64,000 nt of DNA from Diphasiastrum complanatum (Eukaryota; Streptophyta; Lycopodiopsida; Lycopodiales; Lycopodiaceae): NCBI GenBank assembly GCA_029204225.1, contig CM055102.1, forward strand, positions 34,466,585-34,530,584, given 5' to 3'. Of the stretch, positions 1-10,592 are shown one piece after another. The notes below the pieces were generated by a model, which was given only the letters and a program-made list of their open reading frames with translations, did not search any database and was not told the origin of the DNA. The position numbers were made by a program, and so were the translations under genes. Every line of letters starts with the position of its first letter. Within the stretch, counting starts at the first letter, position 1.

Positions 1-434
1 GATTTGAAAATTAAAGTTTGCATAAAGCTTCATTAGTTATCCATTTCTAGACACTAGTTTCATGGATTTGGAGATCTAGAATAGTGAGAAATGTGAAAAC
101 TTTGGTTGCTTTTGAAATGACAAATGGAATTGGAATTGAAATGGGAACTTTATGTAAACATTAGTTTGGATTAGTTAATTGAAGTTTACATAAAGATTTG
201 GTTTTCATTTTTGCTTTTGATTAAGGCAAATGTATCTTGTTGTTGTTTTCCTCTTAAGCTTGCATTGAGCTTGCAAATAGTAGGCTTGGATTGAGCTTAC
301 AAACAATAAGATTGAATGAATAGAAGTAAATGTTTTTTATTTGCATTCGATGTAACAATTGAAGCATTTCTATCATTCTAATTTGAGCACTTGTTGTTGT
401 ATTTGCATAATAGGAAAACACACAAGCAACCCCA
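1..434. other. AT-rich leader upstream of gypsy gag, no gene
   Basis: I see no credible coding sequence. The stretch precedes the gag pseudogene at 435, so it is probably the untranslated leader, or degraded LTR remains, of that gypsy element. A 12-bp perfect inverted repeat (CTTTATGTAAAC at 148-159, GTTTACATAAAG at 184-195) could form a hairpin. No primer-binding site is recognisable. Confidence 0.4.
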
Positions 435-1325
435 ATGGATCAAACCAATGAAAACCCAACATTTGATCTATCAAACCCATCTAATGTGGCACAAGCTCTT
501 GAATTTCTATACCAACAAATTCAAGCCACTAATAAGCAGCTTCTTGAAACTAATCAAAGAAATCAAGACTTAGAGGCTAGGTTAGCCAATCAAAAGAAGC
601 ATGTAGTTCCACCTCCCATAAAAGTGTTTAAGTGGGAGAAGAAAGATGGGAACTTACAAGTGGTAAATTCTTGGCTAAATGTTTGGAACAAATACTTTGC
701 CATGAACCAATTCCCTAAATCTGAAAAGTTATCCACTGTCACCATGTTCCTTGAAGAAAGAGCCTTATTTTGGTAGGATGACTTAGTTGCAAAAGGCAAT
801 CAACCTTGTACATGAGATGATTTTTACAAGCTTTTTAGGGATTATTTTCTACCACTTTTAGATGACTATGAACACTTTCAAAAGTTGAGCCATTTATCAA
901 TGAATAAAGGTTTGGAACAATTTATTAAAGATTTTCATGAGTACATGAATCCACTTTATAGTGACATTCCACCTAAGGTACAAATGTTAATGTTTATCGA
1001 TGGGTTATCAAAAGATTATCAAGTGGATGTTCATAGGAATCATCCAAAAACCCTAGAAAATACTATTAGCGCTGCAAAATACTTTGATGATACACCTAAG
1101 CCACCTAGGGGTCAACAACCTAATGAGCAGAAAAAAGGTTTTCAATTAAAGAGGAGGGATAGGGAAGCTATTAGTGAAACATGTCCCAATTCCAACAATC
1201 TCAAGAAAACCAAGAAAAACTTTAAAAACCATCAAGGTGGCAATGATAAAGCTGAAGCTCGTAAGAAGAACCTGTGCTGCAAGTGCAATGGCGAGGGTCA
1301 CCTTGCACGAGATTGCGTCAAATAA
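435..1325 (+). pseudogene. gag: Ty3/gypsy gag (capsid-nucleocapsid), broken
   Basis: This is the remnant of the structural Gag polyprotein that packages gypsy retrotransposon RNA. The reading frame runs from ATG 435 and is broken by a TAG at 774-776, with further damage before 885, but both sides are in the same frame. The N-terminal third is Gln/Asn-rich. The middle shows capsid-like sequence (KWEKKDGNLQVVNSWLN, then FIDGLSKDYQ). The C-terminus ends in a complete CCHC zinc knuckle (CCKCNGEGHLARDC, about 1275-1316) after a Lys-rich stretch. After the knuckle the sequence passes almost directly into reverse transcriptase at about 1450, so the protease and the start of RT have been deleted. It is a non-functional copy. 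Confidence 0.85.
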
Positions 1326-1449
1326 CCAGCTTCTACCTCAGGTAATCTATCTCGAAGTAATGAGATGGATGTATTTTGTCCTTAGTTCTTTAGTCTTTGG
1401 ACCTAATGACCTTAAGTGCATTAAAAGTAAAGAAATTGAACAAGGTAAC

Positions 1450-2447
1450 CGTTAAGAATAGATATTCACTACCGCGGATGGATGACCCAATAGATTATCT
1501 TGGTGGTGCTGGGTACTTTACCAAGATAGATCTAAGGTCAGGATTCCATCTAATACGCATTAAGGCAGAAGATATACCAAAAATCGGATTTTGAACTCGC
1601 TTTGGTCACTACGATTTTTTGGTGTTGCCTTTTGGTTTGACCAATGCACCGACAACTTTCCAATAGATGATGAAAGATTTGTTCAGGCCATATTTGGAAA
1701 GATTTGTAGTGGTATTCTTAGATGATATCCTAGTGTTCAGTAAGACTTTGGCGGAACATAAAGAGCATCTTAGGATTGTCTGGGACATCCTAAGAAGGGA
1801 AAAGCTCTTTGCCAAAGAGTCTATGTATGACTTTTTTTGTGAAGGAATTGTCCTACTTGGGCCATAAGATTTCCGAACGGGGAGTGGAGATTGAGGCCAA
1901 TTGTATCCAGAGGGTTATTGTGGCCTACTCTCACCACAATTCGAAAAATCAAGTCTTTTTTGGGGTTTGTAGGATTTTTTCCGTTGGCATATTCTCTAAT
2001 TTGCTCGATTGGCATTTCCCCTTACCCAAGTCTTGAAAGGCTATAAGAAGCTAAGCCAGAGGGCTAAGAGTCCACTAGTGGTGTGGACGGGGGATATGAA
2101 TAATTGTTTTGAGTTGCTTAAGAAACGTGTCACTTCGACACCAATACTAATCATTGGCGATCCTAATAAGACTTTTATGGTTAGAACAGATGTCAGTGAT
2201 TATGCTATTGGAGCTATTTTGATGCAGGATGGACATCCTATGGCTTATAAAAACAAGAAACTCAATCATGCTCAGTCTAGGTATTGCACCTATGAGAAGG
2301 AATTGTTTGCAATTGTTCATTCCTTGAAAATTTGATGACATTATTTGTATGGAGCCAGATTTGAAGTTTTGACGAATCATCAGACTCTTCGATATTTATG
2401 TGATGCTACAGATTTAAATGGGAGGCAAGCTAGATGGGCTAAGTGCC
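1450..2447 (+). pseudogene. pol: Ty3/gypsy pol: reverse transcriptase and RNase H, broken
   Basis: Reverse transcriptase copies the element's RNA into DNA and RNase H removes the RNA strand. Translation in shifting frames gives the gypsy hallmark YFTKIDLRSGFH (about 1513-1550), then LPFGLTNAPTTFQ, and the catalytic box FLDDIL (about 1717; gypsy elements use Y/F-x-DD). The block with LGHKISERGVEIE follows at about 1857. RNase H signatures are VRTDVSDYAIGAILMQDG (about 2181-2234) and YCTYEKELFAIVHSLK (to 2335), then FEVLTNHQTLRYL. Stops at 1592-1594 (TGA) and near 1663 plus several frameshifts disable it. RNase H is cut off at RQARWAKC (about 2447), where the sequence jumps into integrase. Confidence 0.85.
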
Positions 2448-3570
2448 AGTTAGATAAAGCAGAGAGGCTAAAAGCTAGTGGGCTATTACATCCTTTAGAT
2501 ATTCCTATCAGAAAGTGGGAAAGTATATCTATGGATTTTGTGGTCGGGCTTCCAAGTACAGGGAAGGGCCACGATTCGGTTTGGGTCATTGTTGACAGAC
2601 TTACGAAGTTTGCTCAATTTATCTCAACGCAAACTACTGTTAAAGCTTTAGAACTAGCTGAACTGTTTGTTGAGAAGCTTTTTCGACTGTACGGGCTACC
2701 TTGCAATAGTGACCGTGACCCAAAATTCACTAGGAATTTTTGGCAAGCAGTATTTGAAAAGTTGGAAACAACTTTAAGTATGGGTTCTCCAGATCATTCG
2801 GAATCAGACGGTCAAACAGAATGAACCAATCAAACGATGGAGGATCTGCTTCGAGCATATGTGGGCCATCGGCAGTCTGATTGGGAACAGTACCTTCCAC
2901 TAGTGAAATTTGCATATAACAGTGCAAAACATTCAGCGACCGGATTCAACCCTTTCATGTTTATGTATGGTTTTCAACCTTGATCACCAATTAGTGTTGG
3001 CATGAAAAACCTACGGGTGCAAGCCGCAGCTGATTTCCTTGCGGATATGCAAGAAATGTTACAGCTGGTTAAAGATAGCATAAGTAGTGTCTAAGACAGG
3101 GCAAGGCACTATGCTGATCTATTTCGGAAGCACAAGGTATTCATGGTCAACAACTAGGTGTTTTTGAGGGTCCCTAATCACTCTAGGGGCTAGAAAACTA
3201 GTAAGTGTGCAAAGTTGACGCCTAGGTATTGCGATCCAAGTGATAAACAAGGTCGCATACAAACTAGACCTTCCACCTAACATTGAAATTCATTCTTTTT
3301 TCCACATTAATAAGTTGAAACCCTCGTTGGGGGTTGGGGAAACCTTGGTCCCTGTGGAAGATCTAATGGAGCTTCTTCGTGATGAGTCCGCGAGTGGACC
3401 ACCTAAACCCGCGGCGATTGTTAATAGCCGACAGAGGACTCTACGGAGTAGAGTGCTTTGAAAATTTCTAGTCAGGTGGAGGGGCAAATCAGAAGAGGAG
3501 GATACTTGGGAAAAGACGGCTGATCTCCAAAAGAACTTTTCAAATTTTTCCCTACAAGGAAAAATTTAAG
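2448..3570 (+). pseudogene. pol: Ty3/gypsy pol: integrase with chromodomain-like tail, broken
   Basis: Integrase inserts the cDNA copy into the genome. The N-terminal H2C2 zinc-binding region is mostly missing; the sequence starts at CQLDKAERLKASGLLHPLDIP. The core reads SMDFVVGLP (first Asp), VIVDRLTKFAQF, and SDRDPKFTRNFW, the region of the second Asp, then SDGQTE (2807-2824). The C-terminal part contains RHYADLFRKHKVF, then NKVAYKLDLP, FHINKLKPSLG and a chromodomain-like FLVRWRGKSEEEDTWEK ending about 3516. That order is typical of plant chromovirus-type gypsy elements. There are several in-frame stops (2822, 2981, 3092, 3462). The same tail is found in the minus-strand fragment at 10609-10977. 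Confidence 0.85.
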
Positions 3571-3585
3571 TTTAGGGAGAAGGAA

Positions 3586-4570
3586 TGTTACATACCTATG
3601 TAACTAGCAGTACTTCAGACCCCAATTAGTCCATTTAGTGTTGGGGGCTAATGGCAAGGTACCCTTAGTATTAAGGGTAGGTGCCTTAGATTAAGGTACT
3701 AGTGTCCTTGGTTAAGGACAGGTAGGTGTCTATGTCTTGGATGGAGGTATGGAAGCTAGAGAGGTGTTAGAAAGTCATTGGATGACTATTTTTTTAAACC
3801 TTGGGCCTCAACCTTGAACCATATCACTTTATTGGTCTAGGACCAAAGTATACATGCACAACTTGGGCAATGGGACCTAGTAGGAGGGCGCCCTTCTAAA
3901 GTGTCCATTGAGTTTCCAACTCTCACAAGAAAGGCATTCAGAGAGTCATAGGTTATGGAAGGAGTCTCTTGACCTTCCATAAGCCTATGGAGGCTCTTGG
4001 AGATTCTTTAACTCCCCTAGGCTTCTCTCTCTCTCATTGGATGAGCATGGAACTCCATAGTGCATTGGAGGGGTCCATGGGCCATCTATATGAGGGTAGT
4101 AGGGCGCCCATCGGGAGGGGGGAGATCTCTCTTGTTTGCTTTGCTTATGCTCTAGTGTTGCTACTAGTGTGTAGAGTGCTTTCTTGTGGTAGTATGCTTA
4201 AGGTTTGGATCTTGCTTATGGTATGAGACATAAGTAGGGTTTGGATCTTTAGTATGCTATGAGGTGTTGTGGTATGCTTGTGATTTGTTTATGGTTAGCA
4301 AGGGGGTGCTAGATAGGTCTTGCTTGGAGCTTGGATCTAGCTATGGTTGGGTGGTGAATACTTGTGGCCAGCTTGTTATCTATCTTTGTGTTTAAAGAGT
4401 AGGGACACAGGTGAAAGAGAGATCTTTGGAGGCTTGCAGATCCTTACTTGCAGGTGGAGGCATCCTAGCTTGGAGTTGGGGAGCATCTTGAAGCTTGCAG
4501 GTTGCTTTGAGGACATTTGGAGGCTCTACCTTGGATTTGGAGGACTTCCTCACCTCTACTTGTAAAAGAT
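3586..4570 (+). mobile_element. LTR of the gypsy element (3' LTR of the + copy)
   Basis: It starts TGTTACATACCTATGTAAC directly after the purine-rich GGGAGAAGGAA that follows pol, which fits a polypurine tract and LTR start. It runs 985 bp to CTCTACTTGTAAAAGAT. The same sequence occurs inverted at 9882-10592 (711 bp), with near identity from the GGGCGCCC block at about 3885 to the end. The start coincides with the family LTR start, but the right end lacks the usual terminal CA, so it is truncated where it joins copia sequence. The short ORF at 4347-4565 is conserved in both copies only because the LTRs are similar. Confidence 0.75.
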
Positions 4571-5425
4571 ATACATGAGACTTATTTGAAAATGGAGTTA
4601 TTAAAGAAAATATCTACATGATACAGCCTGAAGGTTATCTAATCAATAGGAAAGAAAATCATGTATGCCAAATACATAGAGTGCTTTACAACCCAAATCA
4701 ATATGCTAGAGCTTGGTCTCAAAGGATTAACACTTTTCTTATCGAACATTGTTATAGCCCAAGCACTTCAAATTTGAACATCTACTTCAAGTCAATGCAA
4801 CATTTTATTATTATTATTACCGTGTATGTAGATGACACATTTCTATTCAATGACAATGTCAAATTGATAAAAGATGCTAAGGAGATGTTGTCCTTATAAT
4901 TTGACATGACAGATCTAGGCGAAGCTCATCATTGTCTCGGTGTTCAAATGCGCAGAGATAATGAGTAATGGTTGATTTACATCACTCAACAGAGGTACAT
5001 CAACAATATGTTAATCAAATACAATCTAATGAATTGCAAGTTAGCTCACTCACCAATTAACCCATAAGTCCTCAGACAAAAGAAGAGAAGAAGCAAATGC
5101 GATAGTACCCATATCATATGATAATAGGTTCTCTCATATATGTGATGATCTATACTAGGCCAGACATAGCTTTTGTAGTCAGTTCCTTGAGCCAATGCAT
5201 GGCTAATCCGAGTATTACACATTGGAAGACTCTCATCAGAGTTATGATACATATTCGAGCTAATATGGGCCAATGCATCTATTATGCAACAGTCGACAAT
5301 GACAAACTCATCAACATACTTGACAAATGTTTGAATACCTTCAAAACCTTCTCTAGTGGAATAGTGATATCTACAACATTGTATGGTTTAATCATTTTCT
5401 TTGTCACATTAGTAGAATTGTAACC
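4571..5425 (+). pseudogene. pol: Ty1/copia pol fragment 1 (reverse transcriptase/RNase H)
   Basis: This is a decayed copia reverse transcriptase. It begins at IYMIQPEGYLINRKENH (copia FLNGxLxEEVYMxQPEGF block), continues through VLYNPNQYARAWSQRINTFL and the catalytic YVDD box (4828-4839), and then reads FDMTDLGEAHHCLGVQM. The RNase H linker is RPDIAFVVSSLSQCMANP (about 5158-5212). There are stops at 4897 and later, and it ends near 5423 in unrelated sequence. The gypsy LTR ends immediately upstream, so the gag, protease and integrase parts of this copy are missing. It is not functional. Confidence 0.8.
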
Positions 5426-5709
5426 TAAAACTTCATGATTAGAGTAGATTGTTTCATTAGCAGATGATGATTATGTGAAAGTTTTATACATAAAGAAACA
5501 AATCTAAATATGCCAAGATTGTCTACACAAATGACTATGATAACTAGTTAAGATGTAGAAACATCCAAAAGATTTTTAAATTATAAATATGCACGAAAAA
5601 TAAGTCTTAGTAATCATTCAACTAAGCAAGACAAATGAGATAATTCTATACAATGTAGAGATCAATCTCCCTCCTCCACTTTATTGCGTTCAGCTCCATC
5701 TCAAAATGT
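5426..5709. other. short AT-rich spacer between copia fragments
   Basis: No coding similarity is visible. It separates the RNase H remnant from the next copia gag and probably includes LTR or leader remnants too decayed to delimit. Confidence 0.3.
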
Positions 5710-6418
5710 ATGTGTTTCTGTATTTTCTTCACGACTACCTTACCAATCACCAGCGAATTATGGAATGTTGTTACAGGTACAGAAGTAAAACCTGAAAACA
5801 ATGACTCAAAGTGGAAATCGAAGGACGGTAAAGCTTTCGCGCTTAGTATCCTCAATATATTAGACAGTACTCAGATTGGACACATAGCTTCAGCTAAAAC
5901 GTCAAGAGATGTTTGGGACATCTTGAACTCACTATATGACGTAAAGGACGTAACTACTAAGTTACATCTACGAAAGAAATTCCTCACAATCAAGATGTCT
6001 AATGGTGATTCTCTTCAGAGTCACATTAACCAGTTTAAGAATCTCTTGCAACAAATGGCCGTTGTCAGATCAGTCATAGACGATCAAGACACAATTATGA
6101 CATTGCTTTCAAGCTTGTCCTCTACATATGAGAACTGGGTGATGATCATATCGACACACTCAGATTTAACTCTTACTAAAGTTATCACTATGTTGCTGTA
6201 AGAAGACAATAGAAGAAGTCAAGACACTTCGTCTACTTCCTCCTCTCAGGCTCTACGTGTCAAAAAAGGCTCGAAGCGATAGAAGCAGAAAGGCTCCAAG
6301 AAGGCTGACGAATCAGAAGCCGACTCAGAGTCAAGAACAATCATCGAATCCACAGTAAAAAAAAAAGATGTTTTGCAGGTATTGCAAGCACAATAACCAT
6401 GAGATCAAGGATTGCTGA
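5710..6418 (+). pseudogene. gag: Ty1/copia gag, fragment 2
   Basis: This is a copia-type Gag of the UBN2/Retrotran_gag family. The long open stretch 5710-6201 contains SELWNVVTGTEVKP, AKTSRDVWDILNSLYDVK and LRKKFLTIKMSNGDSLQSHI, the typical helical Gag core. After a stop at 6199, shifted frames continue into a Lys/Ser-rich linker and an intact CCHC zinc knuckle (CRYCKHNNHEIKDC) followed by a TGA at 6416-6418. It belongs with the protease-integrase fragment that follows. It is non-functional because of the stops. Confidence 0.8.
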
Positions 6419-6427
6419 ATTCTCCAA

Positions 6428-7560
6428 GTGAATAACGCAGCCAAACAACCTGATCAACAAGCAAACACAGTCTCATCATCTCCCCAGGTCGAAGTGGACG
6501 AAGGCACATTCATGGTCAAAGATCAAAGTGCATTTTTGGATGATTCATGGTTTCTTGATTATGGAGCAACTCAACACATGACCAATCAACGTGAGATCTT
6601 CAACTCCTACACGCCTTACAACACGAAGAAATTTGTTCATCTTGGTGACAATAGTACTCACACTATTGAAGGTGAAGGTACTGTAAGATTGTGATTCCAA
6701 CATGATCAATTCAAATTACTATCAAAAGTCTTATATGCTCCTAAACTCTCTACAAATCTGTTATCAGTAAGTAGAATTACAAATTTAGGTCATAAGGTAG
6801 AACTGATCAATGCATAATTATTAATAGGAGTGATAACATCCTTGCACTCGGCAAGAGGCAGGGTTACTTATATAGATTGGCACACTGTTATTCCGAGTCT
6901 AGTCAAGCCTTGAAAACCTCTGTTCTAGTCAATAAAGCATTACTATGGCATCATCGCTTAGGACATGTGAATCATGCATCTATTTTGAACATGTCCAGAC
7001 AATCCATGGTCCTTGATCTCGACTATTCTTCTTGTAAGGTCGATCTCCCTGTTTGTCATAGTTGCATCTTTGGAAAGCAGGCTAGGATTTCTTTTAGATC
7101 GAACCATATGCATGCAGCAAAAGGGTTAGATGTTGTTCATACAGATATATGTGGACCTATACAAACTCCTTCATTGCTAGATACAAAGTACTTCATTGCC
7201 TTTATTGACAAATTTTCCAGAAGAATAGTTGTTTATTTTATTAAACGAAAATTAGAGGCTTTCATCAAATTCAGACAATTCAAAGAGCATGTTGCGAATC
7301 AAATTGGCAAACGAATCAAAGCGCTGAGGTCAGATAACGGGGGAAAATACATCTCCAACGAATTCAAGGAGTTGCTTTTGTGCAGATACCTCGTGATCTC
7401 ATAAAGAAGCTCGACTTCTAGAGTATCAAATGTGTTTTCATCAGCTACACTACTTCAGATCAAGCCTACAAGTTGTTCGATCCCATCGAGTTGAAAATAT
7501 TCACTAGGTGGGATGTCATCTTCATCGAAGATCAATTTTAAGACCTCAAAGGAAAGGGCA
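6428..7560 (+). pseudogene. pol: Ty1/copia protease and integrase, fragment 2
   Basis: The protease region reads SWFLDYGATQHMTNQ (about 6541-6585). The catalytic D-S/T-G motif has become D-Y-G, so the protease would be dead even without the stop at 6692. The GAG-pre-integrase zinc region is LLWHHRLGHVNHASIL with CHSCIFGKQ (6943-7080). The integrase core follows: LDVVHTDICGP (first Asp), then RSDNGGKYISNEF (second Asp). At about 7380 integrase is cut and the sequence jumps to the post-integrase block KKLDF..IKCVFISYTTSDQAYKLFD and RWDVIFIEDQF (to about 7540), so the catalytic Glu region has been deleted. Confidence 0.8.
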
Positions 7561-7684
7561 GTCCCCATGTAGCCAACCTGTCAGATTCTCCTAACGCATT
7601 GAACTTTCCAATTTCGCAGGCGACTATTCCTATTAAAGGTCCAAGCTCTTCTACTTTCGACGAACAAAAAATCAACCCGACATT

Positions 7685-9190
7685 ATGGACAAGCACAACA
7701 AAGAAATCTTCTCTACAAATAGAGAAGGTAATTCATACATTATGGGTCACGAATATGCACTTTTCACAAATGTGAGTACTTCAAATGCCCAATTATGGCA
7801 TCAAAGATTAGGACATCTAAACATGATATCAATCTTGTATATGCATCATAATTATATGGTCAAGGACTTAAACCTTAATGCTGCCTCCACTGACATTCGA
7901 CATGTATGTGAGATGTGCCTACTGGGCAAACAGCCCGGATCAAGATTCCCAAAGAGACAAGCCACTAGAGTTAAGTCCATTCTAGAATTACTACATAGTG
8001 ATTTGTGCATCCCTATGAATATTCCCTCTCTAGTTTTTGCACTATATTTTATCACTTTTAATGATGACTATTCTAGATCTACCAGCATTATGTTTATCAA
8101 GAACAAGTTTGAGGCCTTTAACTGTTTCAAAGACTTCAAACAGTTTGCTAAGACACAGACTAGTCAATGACTCAAAATTCTTCGTACAGACAGCGGTGGA
8201 GAGTTTATGTCAAACGAAATGTTTGACTATCTGGCATCATTCGGCATTCATCAGCAGTTCACCATCAGCTACACACCATAGCAGAATGGAGTAGCCAAAA
8301 GGAAGAACTGGACATTGCTAAATGCAGCATGATCGATGATGTCAAATGCTCAGCTCACCAAAAGCAATTTCAACAGCTTGCTATCTGCATAACTATTCGA
8401 GTACCAAAGCAGTCGACTCAAAGACTCCTTTCGAAGCTTTCTATGGCTACAAACCGAGTGTACGACACCTCCGAGTGTTTGGTTGTCTTTGCTATGTACA
8501 CATCGAACTGACTTGAGACAAAATCTTGACCTTGTTAGCTGCAGGAGTACCTTCATTGGATATTCGACATTACACAAGGCATATAGAATTTTTGACGTCG
8601 AAACGAGTCGAATCTCAGTTAGTCGAGATGTCGTCTTCCTCGAAGACAAATTTTTTGACTTCAAGCAGAAGCAGCCAATGCTGATCATTTTGTCCCTCAG
8701 ACATTCATCAGCAATGATGAACCCAGTTCAGTAACAGAAGCATTGTCGAGTTCGAATGCAGACAACTGACGTTTGGCCATGCATGCTGAGTATAATTCAT
8801 TGATGAAAAACAAGACTGACATCTTGTCGAAGCTTCTGCAGATGCAAAGATCATTGGATCTTCAAGCTGAAGCTCAATCCAGATAGTTCAACAGCCAGAT
8901 GGAAAGCTCGTCTAGTCGTCAAATGATACAAACAAATCTATGGAATTGACTACTCTGAGACATACAGTCCAGTAGTAAGACTTTAGTCAATTTGATCTTT
9001 ATTCACCTTCGCAACCGCCGAAGATCTGGAAATACACCAGATGGATGTTCAGACAGCCTTTCTGAATGGATATATACAAGAAGACATCTACATCTATCAA
9101 CCTGAAGGTTATGTCCTTCAAGGCCAAGAACACAAAGTATGTATGCAGAAAGCTCACTACGGGCTAAAGCAAGTTCCAAGGGCCTAGAGA
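7685..9190 (+). pseudogene. pol: Ty1/copia integrase to reverse transcriptase, fragment 3
   Basis: This is a separate copia copy in the same orientation. The open part 7685-8170 has the HHCC region QLWHQRLGHLNMISIL and CEMCLLGKQ, then LLHSDLCIPMN (first Asp). Past a stop it continues with ILRTDSGGEFMSNEMF (second Asp) and TISYTP-stop-QNGVAKRKN, the catalytic Glu neighbourhood (Glu replaced). The post-integrase block with SRDVVFLEDKFFDF is at about 8623-8661. RT begins at WKARLVVK (8899) and includes IDYSETYSPVVRL, MDVQTAFLNGYIQEDIYIYQPEGY and YGLKQVPRA (to 9185), where it breaks off before the YVDD box. Multiple stops and frameshifts make it non-functional. Confidence 0.8.
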
Positions 9191-9881
9191 AGTGACAATC
9201 TTTACAAATTTAGCCATTACTATTCTTCTAATAGTCAAGCTCTTCACACTTCTACTTTTGAATCAACTTATATGCTTTGGCATTTCTAATTAGGTCATCT
9301 CAATTTCAATAGTATTCATCAAATGTCAAATCAAGATTTAGTACAAGATCTGCCTTCAATTACCAAATCGAATTCTCCATGTGAAAGATGTATAATCAGC
9401 AAACATGCTAGAACTCCATTCATTTTCGATACAGTTCATAGTTCTAAAGATTTGCTGGATCTTGTACACAACGACATTTGTAGCCCATTGTAGACTGCTT
9501 TCATAGGGGGAGCTCTCTATTTTCTAACCTTCATCGATGAGTTCTCTAGAAGGACTACATTTGTTTTCTGAAAAACAAATCCGATACTTTCAAGTTCTTC
9601 AAGCAGTTAAAGGCATCTACTAAAAAATCCGACCCAGAGGAAGATCAAAGCTCTAGCATAGATGGAGGGGAGGAATTTATCTCTACGGAACTGAAGGACT
9701 TCTTCAAGGCCAACGGAATACATCAACAATTCATAACTAGCTACTCACATCAGTCCAATGGTGTACCTGAAAGGAAGAATCGAACACTCATTGAAAGTGC
9801 CAAGAGCATGTTGGCCCATGCCTCTCTTCCAAAGAAATTATGGGCAGAAGCTGTTACTACAACCACCTATCTACAAAATCG
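9191..9881 (+). pseudogene. pol: Ty1/copia integrase, fragment 4
   Basis: A third GAG-pre-integrase unit: TYMLWHF-stop-LGHLNFNSIHQMS with CERCIISKHARTPF (about 9270-9420), then LLDLVHNDICSP (first Asp region) and FLTFIDEFSRRTTFVF. The second Asp region is badly decayed. The catalytic Glu region is HQQFITSYSHQSNGVPERKNRTLIESAKSM (about 9721-9810), followed by LPKKLWAEAVTTTTYLQNRSF. It is broken at 9881 by the inverted gypsy LTR. The repeated start at the GAG-pre-integrase zone is what separates fragments 2, 3 and 4. Confidence 0.75.
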
Positions 9882-10592
9882 ATCTTTTACAAGTAGAGGT
9901 GAGGAAGTCCTCCAAATCCAAGGTAGAGCCTCCAAATGTCCTCAAAGCAACCTGCAAGCTTCAAGATGCTCCCCAACTCCAAGCTAGGATGCCTCCACCT
10001 GCAAGTAAGGATCTGCAAGCCTCCAAAGATCTCTCTTTCACCTGTGTCCCTACTCTTTAAACACAAAGATAGATAACAAGTTGGCCTCAAGTATTCACCA
10101 CCCAACCATAGCTAGATCCAAGCTCCAAGCAAGACCTATCTAGCACCCCCTTGCTAACCATAAACAAATCACAAGCATACCACAACACTCCATAGCATAC
10201 TCAAGATCCAAACCCTACTTATGTCCAATACCATAAGCAAGATCCAAACCTCAAGCATACTACCACAAGAAAGCACTCTACACACTAGTAACAACACTAG
10301 AGCATAAGCAAAGCAAACAACATAGATCTCTCCCTCCCAATGGGCGCCCTACTACCCTCATATAGATGGCCCATGGACCCCTCCAATGCACTATGGAGTT
10401 CCATGCTCATCCAATGAGAGAGAGAGAAGCCTAGGGGAGTTAAAGAGTCTCCAAGAGCCTCCATAGGGTTATGGAATGTCAAGAGACTCCTTCCATAACC
10501 TATGACTCTTTGAATGTCTTTCTTGTGGGAGTTGGCAACTCAATGGACACTTTAGAAGGGCGCCCTCCTACTAGTTACATAGGCATGTAACA
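9882..10592 (-). mobile_element. LTR of the gypsy element (inverted, internally deleted copy)
   Basis: This is the reverse complement of 3586-4570. On the minus strand it starts TGTTACATGCCTATGTAACTAG at 10592 and ends CTCTACTTGTAAAAGAT at 9882. It is 711 bp against 985 bp; the roughly 274-bp difference is one deletion between the start and the CTAGTAGGAGGGCGCCC block. It interrupts a copia integrase open frame at 9881. Confidence 0.75.
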
